Shown here: in pieces, positions 8,710 to 18,195 of the stretch
Layout of the letters: each line of letters opens with the position of its first letter
Position numbering within the stretch: the first letter of the stretch is position 1
Source of the DNA: Tepidimonas alkaliphilus
Lineage (GTDB): Bacteria > Pseudomonadota > Gammaproteobacteria > Burkholderiales > Burkholderiaceae_C
Assembly (NCBI RefSeq): GCF_007556595.1
Contig: NZ_VJNB01000005.1
Span: forward strand, 1-64,000
Direction: 5' to 3'
DNA length: 64,000 nucleotides
Position numbers and translations under genes: made by a program
The notes under the pieces: model-generated
Database searches by the model: none
What the model saw: the letters and a program-made list of their open reading frames with translations, nothing else
Told to the model about the DNA's origin: nothing

Positions 8710-10602
8710 TCATTTCACCAGCCACTCCACACGATAACGATCGCGCAGCGCCGCGCGCAGCGCCTGCGCCTCGCCTTCTCCCCATAGCCGGGCCAATTCG
8801 CGCGCTTCTTGGAGGGCTTCGACGGCCTGCGGGGCGGCACGCGCCGCGGCGCGGCGCACGCGCAGCACCGCCGCGCCCTCAGAGCCAAGATCCACCCACG
8901 TCCACGCCGCGGCCTCGCCTTGCAGGGGTACGCTCAACGCCGCGCGCACCAGCCGAGGCGGCAGCCCTTGCGTGTTCTGGCGCGACACGATCACCGGGGC
9001 ACGTAGCGCGTTGTCTGGCGGCGCTTTGGCCTGCCACTGTTGCCAGCGTTGCTGGGCCTCCTGCAAGGCGGCCTGACGGGCCCGCTCGGCCACCAGCGCT
9101 TGCCGCACCTGCGCCTCGACCGCCTCCAGCGGCTGCGGCTGCGAAGGGTGATGCTCCACCACCCGCACCACCAGCACGCGCGGCCCGCGCAGCTCGAGGG
9201 CGCGGCTGTTGAGCTTGCGCTGCAGCGCCTCGTCGTCGAAGATCGCGCGCAACGCGACCGGCTCGTTCAGCGCCGGGTCGAGGTCGCCTGCCACCGCCCC
9301 TTGCCGCTGCACGGTGGCCCGGCGCACCGCCAACCCCAAGGCTTCAGCCGCAGGCTGCAACGTGTCGGGGCGCTCATAGGCGAGGTTGCCCAGCCGCTCG
9401 GCCAACTCCGCAAATTCGCGCCCAGCGCGCTGCTGGCGCCATTCTTGCGCCAGTCGATCGCGCAGGCGCTCAAATGGCTCCACCGGCTCTTGCCGCACGT
9501 CCAACAGGCGGATGATGTGCCAGCCGAATTCGGTTTCGACCAGATCGGAGATTTGCCCCTTGGTCAGCGCAAACACCGCGTCTTCGAACGGCTTGACCAT
9601 CGTACCGCGCCCAAACCAGCCCAGATCGCCCCCCTGTTGGGCCGAGCCCGGATCTTGGGAGTGCTGGCGCGCCAGCTCGGCGAAGCGCTCTGGATGCGCA
9701 CGCGCTTCGGCCAGCAGCTGCTCCGCTTGCGGGCGCACGCGCGACTTGGCCTGCGGCGTGTCGGCCTGCAACAGAATGTGCGCGGCGCGCCGCTGTTCGC
9801 GCTGGCTGGCACGCACGACGTTTTGCTCGTAGTATTGGCGCAGCTCCTCCTCGCTGGGCTGCAAGCGCCGCGCCACGGCATCACGGTCCAGCAGCAAATA
9901 CTCCACCACCGCCTGCTCCGGCGTGCGGAAATCATCCGCATGCTGAGCGTGGTAGGCGCGCAGCTCCTCGTCGGATACGCGCACCGCGGCGGCGTGGTCG
10001 GCAGACCGAAACATCGCCAGCGCCACCTCGCGCTGCTCAAACCATGCAGCGGCGGCCAGCTCGACGCTGGCCGTCGGCGCCCAAGCGCTGCGCTGCACCA
10101 CCTCCAGCCAGTGCCGACGCATGAGGTCGGCCCGCACCAGCGCCTCGTATTGCTCAGCCGTCAAGCCCTGGCTGCGCAGCAGGTCGTGGTAGCGCTGCGT
10201 ATCCAGCGTGCCGTCGGGCTTGCGCAAGCTGGCGATCACCGGATCACGCAGCAGCTCAGCGGCCAAGCGCCGGTCGGTGACGACCAAGCGCTGATCCTGG
10301 GCTGCTTGAGTTAGCACACGCTCATCGATGAGGCGCTGCAACGTGGCGCGGCGGCTGTCTTCGCTCTCCAACAAAGCCCGGTCAAGCCCTGGCATGGCCG
10401 CCGCCAGCCGCTCCACTTCGCGCCGGTGCGCGGCTTCCCACTCGGCGCGCGTGATGCGCTCACCGTTGACGCGCGCCACTGGCTCTGAGCGTTGCGCCAA
10501 ACTGGTGTAACCCTGCACACCGAAAAAAACAAACGAGGGGATGATCAACAACATGAGCAGTGCCATCAGCACCTTCATGTTGTGGCGAAACAGGTCAAAC
10601 AT
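8710..10602 (-). CDS. ppiD: PpiD-like membrane-anchored periplasmic chaperone/peptidyl-prolyl isomerase
   Basis: This 630-residue protein has a short cytoplasmic start, one membrane helix near residues 12-32 ('[20 protein letters not shown]') and a large periplasmic part. A SurA/PpiD N-terminal chaperone region covers roughly residues 35-170. A parvulin rotamase domain near 265-365 shows 'RAAHILLQ', '[21 protein letters not shown]' (in pieces) and '[11 protein letters not shown]'. A second helical region follows. PpiD assists folding of newly exported proteins near the Sec translocon. It lies downstream of hupB, matching the hupB-ppiD order of other proteobacteria, with tRNA-Val between them. 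The full length is normal for PpiD. Confidence 0.93.
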   Translation of the reverse strand: MFDLFRHNMKVLMALLMLLIIPSFVFFGVQGYTSLAQRSEPVARVNGERITRAEWEAAHRREVERLAAAMPGLDRALLESEDSRRATLQRLIDERVLTQAAQDQRLVVTDRRLAAELLRDPVIASLRKPDGTLDTQRYHDLLRSQGLTAEQYEALVRADLMRRHWLEVVQRSAWAPTASVELAAAAWFEQREVALAMFRSADHAAAVRVSDEELRAYHAQHADDFRTPEQAVVEYLLLDRDAVARRLQPSEEELRQYYEQNVVRASQREQRRAAHILLQADTPQAKSRVRPQAEQLLAEARAHPERFAELARQHSQDPGSAQQGGDLGWFGRGTMVKPFEDAVFALTKGQISDLVETEFGWHIIRLLDVRQEPVEPFERLRDRLAQEWRQQRAGREFAELAERLGNLAYERPDTLQPAAEALGLAVRRATVQRQGAVAGDLDPALNEPVALRAIFDDEALQRKLNSRALELRGPRVLVVRVVEHHPSQPQPLEAVEAQVRQALVAERARQAALQEAQQRWQQWQAKAPPDNALRAPVIVSRQNTQGLPPRLVRAALSVPLQGEAAAWTWVDLGSEGAAVLRVRRAAARAAPQAVEALQEARELARLWGEGEAQALRAALRDRYRVEWLVK

Positions 10603-10754
10603 GGAGCCTGGGCTGCATCAGAGTCAGGAATCGAAGATCAGCGCCGCGCGATCTTCGCCGCGCCGCCGCAACGCCAAGCGTGCAGGCGGCGCATCGACGT
10701 GCACCGAAAAGGCAACATGGCGCTGGGCCAGAACGATCCATAAAGCGACGCGGC

Positions 10755-10830
10755 TGGTGGGTGCTGACGGATTCGAACCGCCGACCTACGCCTTGTAAGG
10801 GCGCCGCTCTACCAACTGAGCTAAGCACCC
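10755..10830 (-). tRNA. tRNA-Val (TAC)
   Basis: On the minus strand, GGGTGCT (10824-10830) pairs with AGCACCC (10759-10765). The discriminator is A and CCA is encoded (10755-10757). The anticodon arm GCGCC-CTTACAA-GGCGT has a G-T closing pair and anticodon TAC. D-arm (AGCTCAGTTGGTAGAG) and T-arm (GGCGGTTCGAATCCGTC) are standard. It sits between hupB and ppiD, both on the same strand. Confidence 0.96.
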
Positions 10831-10858
10831 GCGCCATGTTCCCGCTCTTGCCGGGCCT

Positions 10859-11137
10859 TCAAGACGACGCCACGGCATCACGCAAGGCTTTGCCGGGTCG
10901 AAATTTTGGGATTCTAGCGGCTGGGATTTGCACGACCTCACCCGTTTGGGGATTGCGTCCTTTGCGGGCCGCGCGTTCATCGACAGCGAAAGTGCCAAAC
11001 CCCACCAGCGTCACCTCCCCTCCACGCGCCAGTGTGCGCTTGACGCCGTCGAGCATCGCTTCCAGCGCCCGCGCCGCTTCTTGGCGCGTGAGCTGGGCTT
11101 GCTCGGCGATATGCTCAATCAGTTGCGCTTTGTTCAT
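10859..11137 (-). CDS. hupB: HU-type DNA-binding protein
   Basis: The 92-residue product is a typical HU subunit. It has the helical dimer region at residues 1-45 ('MNKAQLIEHIAEQAQLTRQE'), 'VTLVGFGTFAVDERAARKGRNPQTG' around 43-66, and the DNA-binding arm 'GRNPQTGEVVQIPAARIPKFRPGK'. The Pro that intercalates into DNA is in the 'RNPQTGE' arm. HU is an abundant nucleoid protein that bends DNA. tRNA-Val starts 28 bases downstream and ppiD follows. No clear promoter was identified in the 90-base gap to the EamA gene. Confidence 0.97.
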   Translation of the reverse strand: MNKAQLIEHIAEQAQLTRQEAARALEAMLDGVKRTLARGGEVTLVGFGTFAVDERAARKGRNPQTGEVVQIPAARIPKFRPGKALRDAVASS

Positions 11138-11227
11138 GGTCGGCCCTCACTGAACCGCAACGCCTGGCTTGGACTCCAGACGCGCCGTCAAAGCGACGTA
11201 TTCTAGCTGCCCCCTGGGGTTCAAGCC

Positions 11228-12127
11228 TTATGGCGGGGATGGACGCGGGCTTCGCACCACCAGCGCCACGCCCACGGCGGCAAGCGCCGTGCCGGCCAGC
11301 GTCATGGCGGTGATCGGCTCGCCGAACAGCGCCCAGGCGATCAGCGCCGTGCACGGCGGCACCAGGTACATGAGGCTGGCCACGGACGCGGCCGCGCCGC
11401 GCTGGATCAGCAGGTACAACAGCGAGCTGCCGCCCAGCGTCAGGCCCAGCACCGACCACGCCATCGCGCCGGCGGACTCCAGGTTCCAGTGCATCGGCTC
11501 GCGCTCCAGCCACGCCAGCGGCAGCGTCACCATGAGCGCCGCGGCCAGCTGCACGGTGTTGGCGGTGCGCACGTCGCAGGGGGCCAGAAAGCGCTTCTGG
11601 TACAGCGTGCCGGTGGTGATGGACAGCAGCGCCGCCACCGCAAACGCCAGATTCACCGGTGTGGCGCTGTCGCCGGGGCCGCCGTGACCGAACTTGTGCC
11701 ACACCACCAGCACCAGCCCGGCCAGGCCCAGCGTCAGCCCCAGCCACTGGCGTGCCGTCACGCGCCCGCCGGTGGACGAGAGCCACACTGCCGTCAGCAC
11801 CGGCTGCAGGCCGACGATCAGCGCCGACAGCCCCGCGCCCATGCCGGCCTTGACGGCCGCCCACACACCCCCCAGGTAGCCGGCGTGCATCAGGACACCG
11901 GTGACGGCCAGGTGCCCCCATTGCGCCGGCGTGCGCGGCCACGCGACGCGCGCCAACGCGATCCATACCCCGAAGCAGGCGATCGACAGCGCGTAGCGCC
12001 ACGCCAGGAAGGTCATTGGCGGCGCGTGCGGCATGCCGAAGCGCGCGACGATGAAACCCGTGCTCCAGATCAGCACGAACACCGCGGGCATCGCGCGGAT
12101 CCAGGCGGAGTCGTCGGCGGCGGTCAT
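11228..12127 (-). CDS. EamA/DMT-family transporter
   Basis: The 299-residue protein contains about ten hydrophobic segments in two repeated halves, the plan of the drug/metabolite transporter superfamily. Visible family features are 'VFVLIWSTGFIVARFGM' at the N-terminus, a Gly-rich helix near residues 85-105, and a second EamA half from about residue 155 ('LAFAVAALLSITTGTLYQKR', 'LIAWALFGEPITAMTLAGTALAAVGVAL', in pieces). Such proteins usually export amino acids or other metabolites. The substrate is not evident. It lies 22 bases after pgsA on the same strand and may share its transcript. Confidence 0.9.
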   Translation of the reverse strand: MTAADDSAWIRAMPAVFVLIWSTGFIVARFGMPHAPPMTFLAWRYALSIACFGVWIALARVAWPRTPAQWGHLAVTGVLMHAGYLGGVWAAVKAGMGAGLSALIVGLQPVLTAVWLSSTGGRVTARQWLGLTLGLAGLVLVVWHKFGHGGPGDSATPVNLAFAVAALLSITTGTLYQKRFLAPCDVRTANTVQLAAALMVTLPLAWLEREPMHWNLESAGAMAWSVLGLTLGGSSLLYLLIQRGAAASVASLMYLVPPCTALIAWALFGEPITAMTLAGTALAAVGVALVVRSPRPSPP

Positions 12128-12149
12128 CGGCGCGGAGCAGGCCAGCCGG

Positions 12150-12716
12150 TCAGCGCGCGCGGGCGCGGATTTCGGGAATCGCGCGGCGCAGGTAATAGAC
12201 CATCGACCACACCGTCAGCACCACCGCCACCCACAGCAGCAGCGTGCCCCACCAGCGCGTATCGACGCCCCACAGCACGCCGTCGTAGAGCAGGAACGGG
12301 ATCGCCACCATCTGCGTGGCGGTCTTGAGCTTGCCCACCAGGTGCACCGCCACGCTGCGCGTGGCGCCGATCTGCGCCATCCACTCGCGCAGCGCCGAGA
12401 TCGCGATCTCGCGTCCGATGATGATAAGGCCGGCGAACACGTCGGCGCGCCCCAGGTGCACCAGCACCAGGATGCAGGCGCTGACCAGGAACTTGTCGGC
12501 CACCGGGTCGAGGAAGGCGCCGAACGCCGAGGTCTGGTTGAGCCGCCGCGCCAGGTAGCCGTCGGCCCAGTCGGTCAGCGCGAAGACGATGAACAGACCG
12601 GTGGCCACCGCGTTGGCCCAAGCCACTGGCCAGCCCGGCACGTAAAACACCGCCACGATCAGCGGGATGGCCGCGATGCGCGTCCAGGTCAGCAGCGTGG
12701 GCACGGTCAGGAACAT
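12150..12716 (-). CDS. pgsA: CDP-diacylglycerol-glycerol-3-phosphate 3-phosphatidyltransferase
   Basis: The 188-residue membrane enzyme makes phosphatidylglycerol phosphate, the first committed step of phosphatidylglycerol and cardiolipin synthesis. The CDP-alcohol phosphotransferase signature is complete at about residues 49-75: 'DWADGYLARRLNQTSAFGAF' followed by 'LDPVAD'. The N-terminus 'TVPTLLTWTRIAAIPLIV' is characteristic of PgsA. Several membrane helices surround the active site. It follows uvrC by 51 bases on the same strand, and uvrC-pgsA adjacency is common in proteobacteria. Confidence 0.95.
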   Translation of the reverse strand: MFLTVPTLLTWTRIAAIPLIVAVFYVPGWPVAWANAVATGLFIVFALTDWADGYLARRLNQTSAFGAFLDPVADKFLVSACILVLVHLGRADVFAGLIIIGREIAISALREWMAQIGATRSVAVHLVGKLKTATQMVAIPFLLYDGVLWGVDTRWWGTLLLWVAVVLTVWSMVYYLRRAIPEIRARAR

Positions 12717-12767
12717 GGCGTTCGAATTATGCGGGCAGCGCAGAAGGCGCTGGACACGGGGTTGATC

Positions 12768-14726
12768 TCAGCCGCGCAGCGCGCGGTGGATGGCCTCGGC
12801 CAGCGCGCGCGAGATGCCCTCGACACTGGCCAGTTCCTCCACGCTGGCCGCCGCCACGCCGCGCACGCCGCCGAAGCGCGCCAGCAGCCGCGCGCGCTTC
12901 TTCGGCCCGACGCCCGGGATGTCCTCCAGCCGGCTGGCGCCGGTGCGGACGCGGGCGCGGCGCGCGCGCATGCCGGTGAGGGCGAAGCGGTGCGCCTCGT
13001 CGCGGATCTGCGCCACCAGCAGCAGCGCCGCCGAATCCGGCGGCAGCGCCACCTTCGGCCGGCCGTCGGCGAACACCAGCTCCTCCAGCCCGACCTTGCG
13101 CCCCTGGCCCTTCTCGACGCCGACCAGCCGGCCGATGTCCAGCCCGAGCGACTCGAACACCGCGCGCGCCGCCGCCACCTGCGCCGCGCCGCCGTCGATC
13201 AGCACCACGTCCGGCAGCCGTGCGCCACCGACCTCGTCACCCCCTTGCTCGGCCAGCTGACCAGCCAGCCGGCCGTAGCGGCGCTGCAGCACCTGGCGCA
13301 TCGCCGCCGGATCGTCACCGGGCGTGATGCCCTCGACCGCGTAGCGGCGGTACTGGCGCGGCTGCATCTGGTGCTGCTCATAGACGACGCAGGAGGCCAT
13401 CGTGGCCTCGCCGGCGGTGTGCGAGATGTCGAACGCTTCGATGCGCAGCGCCGCCAGCGCCTCGGGGCTTGCCGCCTCCAGCCCCAGCGCCTCGGCCAGC
13501 GCGCGCGTGCGCGCCTGCTGCGAGCCTTCCTCGGCCAGCAGGCGCGCCAGCTGCAGCTCGGCGTTGGTCTGTGCCATCTCGAGCCACGCCCGGCGCTGCT
13601 CGCGCGGGTGGAACACCGCGCGCACGCGCACGCCGCTCTGCTCGGTCAGCGCCTCCAGCAGCGCCTCGTCCACCGGCGCGCCCAGCACCAGCAGCGGCGG
13701 CGGCGGCACGTCGGTGTAGTGCTGGGCCAGAAACGCCTCCAGCACGCGCTGCTCGGCGCTGGCCGCGCCGTCCACGTCGGCCAGCGCCGCACCGTCCTCG
13801 ACGTGGGCCGGGAAGGTCGCCCGGTCGCCGAGGTGGCGCCCGCCGCGCACCATTGCCAGGTTGACGCAGGCGCGCCCGCCGCGCACCGCCACCGCGATGA
13901 TGTCCACATCCTGATCGTCGTGGCTTTCCATCGCCTGCTGCTGCAGCACGCGCGAAAGCGCCCCGATCTGGTCGCGTACCTCGGCGGCTTGCTCAAACGC
14001 CAGCTGCCCCGCCAGCGCCTCCATGCGCGCCTGCAGCGCCTGCAGCACCTCCTGGCTGCGGCCTTCCAGAAAGTCGCACGCGGCGCGCACGTCGGCGGCG
14101 TAGTCGGCCGGGCTGATCGCGCCGACGCACGGCGCGCTGCAGCGCTTGATCTGGTGCAGCAGGCACGGACGCGTGCGGTGCGCGAACACCGTGTCCTCGC
14201 AGGTGCGCAGCCGGAACACCTTCTGCAGCAGCTCGATGGTCTGCTTGACCGCCCAGGCGTTCGGATAGGGGCCGAAATAGCGCGCGCGCCGGTCCACCGC
14301 GCCGCGGTAGTACGACACGCGCGGGTAGTGATCCGGGTTCGGCGCACCGGGCATCGCGCCGGCGCCGGGCGCGTCGGCCACCCAGGTGCTGAGGCCGACG
14401 CGCAGGTACGGGTAGCTCTTGTGGTCGCGGAACAGGATGTTGTAGCGCGGCTGCTGGGTCTTGATGAGGTTGCTCTCCAGCAGCAGCGCCTCGGCCTCGG
14501 AGCGCACGACGGTGGTCTCCAGCCGCGCGATCTTGCTGACCATGTGGCCGATGCGCGTGCCATCGTGCGTCTTCTGGAAGTAGCTGCTGACCCGTTTCTT
14601 GAGGTCGCGCGCCTTGCCGACGTAGAGCAGCTGCCCGTCGGCGTCGAAGAAGCGGTAAACCCCGGGCAGCGTCGGCAGCGCCGCCACCATGCGCCACAAT
14701 GCGTCGTCGTGAACCGAGGAGGCCAT
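12768..14726 (-). CDS. uvrC: Excinuclease ABC subunit C
   Basis: The 652-residue protein makes the two incisions in nucleotide excision repair after UvrA/UvrB load. It has the GIY-YIG nuclease domain at the N-terminus ('[20 protein letters not shown]', '[10 protein letters not shown]'). A UVR domain lies near residues 200-240. The RNase-H-like nuclease fold shows '[20 protein letters not shown]', '[17 protein letters not shown]' and '[11 protein letters not shown]'-like motifs. The C-terminal helix-hairpin-helix pair begins at '[21 protein letters not shown]'. The ATG at 14726 lies about 19 codons before the GIY motif, as expected, and shares two bases with the divergent earP ATG. A much longer open frame upstream is antisense to earP and was ignored. 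Confidence 0.95.
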   Translation of the reverse strand: MASSVHDDALWRMVAALPTLPGVYRFFDADGQLLYVGKARDLKKRVSSYFQKTHDGTRIGHMVSKIARLETTVVRSEAEALLLESNLIKTQQPRYNILFRDHKSYPYLRVGLSTWVADAPGAGAMPGAPNPDHYPRVSYYRGAVDRRARYFGPYPNAWAVKQTIELLQKVFRLRTCEDTVFAHRTRPCLLHQIKRCSAPCVGAISPADYAADVRAACDFLEGRSQEVLQALQARMEALAGQLAFEQAAEVRDQIGALSRVLQQQAMESHDDQDVDIIAVAVRGGRACVNLAMVRGGRHLGDRATFPAHVEDGAALADVDGAASAEQRVLEAFLAQHYTDVPPPPLLVLGAPVDEALLEALTEQSGVRVRAVFHPREQRRAWLEMAQTNAELQLARLLAEEGSQQARTRALAEALGLEAASPEALAALRIEAFDISHTAGEATMASCVVYEQHQMQPRQYRRYAVEGITPGDDPAAMRQVLQRRYGRLAGQLAEQGGDEVGGARLPDVVLIDGGAAQVAAARAVFESLGLDIGRLVGVEKGQGRKVGLEELVFADGRPKVALPPDSAALLLVAQIRDEAHRFALTGMRARRARVRTGASRLEDIPGVGPKKRARLLARFGGVRGVAAASVEELASVEGISRALAEAIHRALRG

Positions 14727-15867
14727 GACCGCGGATTGTCCCTCACCCCTTGCCGCCCCGGCGCTGCGCTGGGATGTGTTCTGCCACGTGATCGACAACT
14801 GGGGCGACGCCGGCGTGGCGTGGCGCTTGTGCCGCCAGCTCGCCGCCGCCGGCCAGCAGGTGCGGCTGTGGATCGACGACCCGGCGCCGCTGGACTGGAT
14901 GGCGCCGGGGGCCGCGCGCGGGATCGTGCCGGCCGTGGCGGTGCACCGCTGGCCGCGCGGCGCCGAGGCGCCCCCGCCCAGCGGCCTGCCGCCGGCGCAG
15001 GTGCTGGTGGAAATGTTCGGCTGCCACGTGGCGGACGCCTGGGTGCAGGCCCTGCTGCCGGCGCACGACGAGACCGGCTGCCCCACCGTCTGGCTCAACC
15101 TCGAATACCTGAGCGCCGAGCCGTGGGTCGAGCGCAGCCACGGCCTGCCCTCGCCGGTGCTCAGCGGCGCGCTGGCCGGCCGCACCAAGTGGTTCTTCTT
15201 CCCCGGTTTCACGCCGGCCACCGGCGGGCTGCTGCGCGAGGCTGATCTGGACGCGCGCCAGGCCGCCTTCGACGCCGCCGTGTGGCGCGCCGCGCACGGC
15301 GCGCACCCCGGGCCGTGGGTCAGCGTCTTCACCTACGAGCCGATGGCGCTGGCCGCGCTGCGTCACCAGCCGGCGCTGGCCGCGGCGCACTGGCTGGTGG
15401 CGCCGGGGCGCTGCGCCGCGCACTGGGGCCGGCTCGACGCCGCCGCGCCATTGCCCGCCGCGGCGCGCGTGACGCCCTGCGCGCCGGTGCCGCAGGACGC
15501 GTTCGACGAGCGACTGTGGGCCTGCGACCTCAACCTCGTGCGCGGCGAGGATTCGCTGGTGCGCGCGCTGTGGGCCGGCCGCGCCTTCCTGTGGCAGCTC
15601 TACCCGCAGGACGACGCCGCGCACCACGCCAAGCTGGCGGCGTTTCTCGCCTGGGCGGACGGCCCGCCTAGCTGGGCGGCGTGGATGCGGGCGCTCAACG
15701 ACGCGCCCGGCGGCGCCGACCCGCCGCCGCTGACCGCGGCCGACCTGGCCGCGTGGACGGCGCACGCCGCGGCACTGCGCGCGCGGCTGCGCGCGCAGCC
15801 GGACCTGCTGAGGCGGCTGCTCGCCTTCGTCGCAGCCAAGCGGCGCGTTGGCGATCCTGCCGCATAG
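14725..15867 (+). CDS. earP: EF-P arginine rhamnosyltransferase EarP
   Basis: The 380-residue enzyme would attach rhamnose from dTDP-rhamnose to Arg32 of elongation factor P. Family features are the N-terminal '[20 protein letters not shown]' with the catalytic-region Asp residues, '[11 protein letters not shown]', '[10 protein letters not shown]', and near residue 270 '[20 protein letters not shown]' followed by '[15 protein letters not shown]'. It lies 93 bases upstream of efp on the same strand, the usual pairing. The ATG at 14725 overlaps the divergent uvrC ATG in a CATG palindrome, leaving no separate leader between the two genes. Very high GC at third codon positions contrasts with efp. 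Confidence 0.95.
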   Translation: MTADCPSPLAAPALRWDVFCHVIDNWGDAGVAWRLCRQLAAAGQQVRLWIDDPAPLDWMAPGAARGIVPAVAVHRWPRGAEAPPPSGLPPAQVLVEMFGCHVADAWVQALLPAHDETGCPTVWLNLEYLSAEPWVERSHGLPSPVLSGALAGRTKWFFFPGFTPATGGLLREADLDARQAAFDAAVWRAAHGAHPGPWVSVFTYEPMALAALRHQPALAAAHWLVAPGRCAAHWGRLDAAAPLPAAARVTPCAPVPQDAFDERLWACDLNLVRGEDSLVRALWAGRAFLWQLYPQDDAAHHAKLAAFLAWADGPPSWAAWMRALNDAPGGADPPPLTAADLAAWTAHAAALRARLRAQPDLLRRLLAFVAAKRRVGDPAA

Positions 15868-15960
15868 GGCGCGATACAATAGAAGCAGGTTTGGCCGCTG
15901 GCGGCGCTTGCCATGCGGCCTGCTGCTTTTGGATATCTTTAGACGGTCTCCATTCCTACC

Positions 15961-16515
15961 ATGAAGCTTGCTCAAGAAATCCGCGCCGGCAACGTCATCA
16001 TGCACGGCAAGGATCCGATGGTCGTCCTGAAAACCGAATACCAGCGCGGCGGTCGCGGCGCCGCCACCGTGCGCATGAAGCTCAAAGCGTTGCTGACCAA
16101 CAGTGTCAGCGAGGTGGTTTTCAAAGCCGACGACAAGTTGGACCACATCATCCTGGACAAGAAGGAGTGCACTTACTCCTACTTCGCCGACCCCATGTAT
16201 GTCTGGATGGACGCCGAATACAACCAATACGAGGTAGAAGCCGACAACATGGGCGATGCGCTCAATTACCTGGAAGATGGCATGACCGCTGAGGTCGTCT
16301 TTTACGAAGGCAAAGCCATCTCGATTGAGCTGCCGACCACCGTGGTACGCGAGATCACCTGGACCGAACCCGCCGTCAAAGGCGACACCTCGGGCAAGGT
16401 CATGAAACCGGCCAAAATCGCCACCGGCTTTGAAGTGATGGTGCCGATCTTCGTCGAGCAGGGCGACAAGATCGAAATCGACACGCGCACGGGCGAATAC
16501 CGCAAGCGCGTCTAA
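15961..16515 (+). CDS. efp: Elongation factor P
   Basis: The 184-residue protein rescues ribosomes stalled on consecutive prolines. The KOW-like N-terminal domain contains the modification loop '[18 protein letters not shown]'. Arg is at residue 32, in place of the Lys of the EpmA-dependent type. Two OB domains follow ('[18 protein letters not shown]', '[20 protein letters not shown]', ending '[12 protein letters not shown]'). Arg32 together with the neighbouring earP indicates rhamnosylation. The start is unambiguous at ATG 15961. A TACAAT hexamer at 15874-15879, in the earP-efp gap, could be a -10 element for efp, but no good -35 accompanies it. Confidence 0.97.
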   Translation: MKLAQEIRAGNVIMHGKDPMVVLKTEYQRGGRGAATVRMKLKALLTNSVSEVVFKADDKLDHIILDKKECTYSYFADPMYVWMDAEYNQYEVEADNMGDALNYLEDGMTAEVVFYEGKAISIELPTTVVREITWTEPAVKGDTSGKVMKPAKIATGFEVMVPIFVEQGDKIEIDTRTGEYRKRV

Positions 16516-16605
16516 ACCCATCTCGCCACAGCCGCAGCCGCTACGCCGGCGACCGCCCCGAGCACGGCTGTTCGGCAAGACTTCATTTCCCTTGGTTCGC
16601 GCCTC

Positions 16606-17514
16606 ATGGCCTCCGCGCCGCTCGACCCTGAGCACGACCTGCAAACGCACCGCCTTTCCGACGCGGGCATGGAGCTGCACCTGCTGTCCGACAACGGCTC
16701 CAGGCCGCCCGCAGACGCTTACCGATTGGCGTTTGCCGACCCGGAGTTTTTGCTGCGGCGCGAGACGCGCGGCATCCGGTTTCAGCTGGAGCTGCTCAAG
16801 CCCGACCTCGGCATGGCCGAGTTCGGCATTGAAAACACCATCGTCGTCTTCGGCAGCGCACGCTTCCGCGAGCCGGTCGAGGCCGAGGCGCTCTGGCAGG
16901 CCGCGCAGGCCAGCGGCGACGCGCAGGCGATCCGCCGCGCCGCGGCGCTGCGCCGCAACGCGCGCTACTACGACGAGGCGCGCCGTTTCGCGCAGCTGGT
17001 GGCGGCCTACAGCCAGTCGTGCCCGAAGGACAGCCAGCTCTACATCGTCACCGGCGGCGGCCCCGGCATCATGGAGGCGGCCAATCGCGGCGCGCATGAT
17101 GTGGGCGCGCCCAGCGTCGGGCTCAACATCCTGCTGCCGCACGAGCAGGAGCCCAACCCCTACATCACCCCTCAGCTGCGCTTCAAATTCCACTACTTCG
17201 CGCTGCGCAAGATGCATTTCATGATGCGCGCCAAGGCGCTGGTGGCCTTCCCCGGCGGCTTTGGCACGCTGGACGAGCTGTTTGAGGTGCTGACGCTGGT
17301 GCAGACGCGCAAGTCGCGCCCGGTGCCGGTGTTCCTCTATGGCAGCGCCTATTGGAAGCGGCTGATCAACTTCGACCTGATGGTCGAGGAGGGCGTCATC
17401 TCACCCGAAGATCTGGACCTGTTCCGCTATGTGGACACGCCAGAGGAGGCATGGAACGGCATCCGGGCGTTCTACAACTTGCCGTCCGCCTGCCCCATCG
17501 ATAGCGCCGTTTGA
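16606..17514 (+). CDS. LOG-family (lysine-decarboxylase-like fold) protein
   Basis: This 302-residue protein carries the LOG nucleotide-binding core. It shows 'IVVFGSARF' near residue 82, 'VTGGGPGIMEAANRGAHD' near 148-165, 'MMRAKALVAFPGGFGTLDEL' and 'FEVLTLVQTRKS' (PGGxGTxxE motif). LOG enzymes hydrolyse nucleoside 5'-monophosphates to release the base; plant-like members make cytokinins, and many bacterial ones act as general nucleotide phosphoribohydrolases. The ~80-residue N-terminal extension before the Rossmann core is shared by a longer bacterial subfamily. It follows efp by 90 bases. The substrate is unknown. Confidence 0.88.
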   Translation: MASAPLDPEHDLQTHRLSDAGMELHLLSDNGSRPPADAYRLAFADPEFLLRRETRGIRFQLELLKPDLGMAEFGIENTIVVFGSARFREPVEAEALWQAAQASGDAQAIRRAAALRRNARYYDEARRFAQLVAAYSQSCPKDSQLYIVTGGGPGIMEAANRGAHDVGAPSVGLNILLPHEQEPNPYITPQLRFKFHYFALRKMHFMMRAKALVAFPGGFGTLDELFEVLTLVQTRKSRPVPVFLYGSAYWKRLINFDLMVEEGVISPEDLDLFRYVDTPEEAWNGIRAFYNLPSACPIDSAV

Positions 17515-17558
17515 CCCCGCGGTTCGCGAGCGGGCGTGCTCGCCATAACAGGCCGCCC

Positions 17559-17900
17559 TCATTCGCCACCGCGCATGCGCAGCGCCTCCCGCGGCAGCGG
17601 CGCGCGCGACGGCACGCGCAGGTGCAGCGCCGCCTGCGCCATCAGGCTGGCCGACACCGGCGCCGTCACGAACACGAACAGCGTGATCAGCAGCTCCGCC
17701 AAGCCGGGGCGCCCGTGCGCCAGCGTCACCAGCATGGAGGCGATCAGCACCCCGCCGACGCCCAGCGTCGAGGCCTTGGTCGGCGCGTGCAGCCGCATGT
17801 AGAAATCCGCAAAGCGCATCAGCCCGATCGCGCCGACCAGCAGGAAGAACGACGCCGCCAGGATCAGCAGCGCGGCCAGGTTTTCCAGCAGAGCCGTCAT
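17559..17900 (-). CDS. mrpG: Mrp antiporter subunit G (six-gene operon)
   Basis: The 113-residue protein has three membrane helices and the MnhG/PhaG pattern: 'LLVGAIGLMRFADFYMRLHA', then 'PTKASTLGVGGVLIASML' and a third helix 'ELLITLFVFVTAPVSASLMAQAA'. It is the last gene of the downstream Mrp operon (A/B fusion, C, D, E, F, G) and lies 13 bases after mrpF. All seven Mrp subunits are normally needed to build the multi-subunit monovalent cation/proton antiporter. The gene converges on the LOG-family gene. No clear terminator with a T-run was seen in the 44-base gap. Confidence 0.93.
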   Translation of the reverse strand: MTALLENLAALLILAASFFLLVGAIGLMRFADFYMRLHAPTKASTLGVGGVLIASMLVTLAHGRPGLAELLITLFVFVTAPVSASLMAQAALHLRVPSRAPLPREALRMRGGE

Positions 17901-17913
17901 CGCCCGTCCTCCT

Positions 17914-18192
17914 TCACTCGATCACGTCGCCGCGCGTGACGTAGCGCGCCAGCGCCACCGTGGAGACGAAGCCCAGCATCGCCACGATCAGCGCCGCCTC
18001 GAACAGCAGCGCGGTGTCGTAGCGGATGTCCAGCAGGATGATCAGCGCCACCAGCCCCATGTAGAGCGTGTCCAGCGCCAGGATGCGGTCGGGCAGCTCT
18101 GGGCCGCGCAGCAGCCGCCAGCTGCACAGCAGCACCGCCACCGCCACCACCGCGGTGCCCACGTCCAGGGCCAGCATCAGCAACGGGCTCAT
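17914..18192 (-). CDS. mrpF: Mrp antiporter subunit F (six-gene operon)
   Basis: The 92-residue protein has three membrane helices with the MnhF/PhaF motif 'RLLRGPELPDRILALDTLYM' near residues 25-45, including the conserved RGP...DR...D pattern. The end reads 'STVALARYVTRGDVIE'. It starts 3 bases after the mrpE stop codon and ends 13 bases before mrpG, so the genes are tightly coupled. It belongs to the six-gene set whose A subunit is fused to B. Confidence 0.93.
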   Translation of the reverse strand: MSPLLMLALDVGTAVVAVAVLLCSWRLLRGPELPDRILALDTLYMGLVALIILLDIRYDTALLFEAALIVAMLGFVSTVALARYVTRGDVIE

Positions 18193-18195
18193 CGC

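Noticed and set aside
12033-15245. A 1,070-codon plus-strand frame opposite pgsA and uvrC
   Set aside because: The opposite strand encodes recognisable PgsA and UvrC. The frame's product is His/Arg-rich without any domain.
17515-17558. Hairpin GCGAGC/GCTCGC between the LOG-family gene and mrpG as a terminator
   Set aside because: The stem is only six pairs and no T-run follows on either strand.
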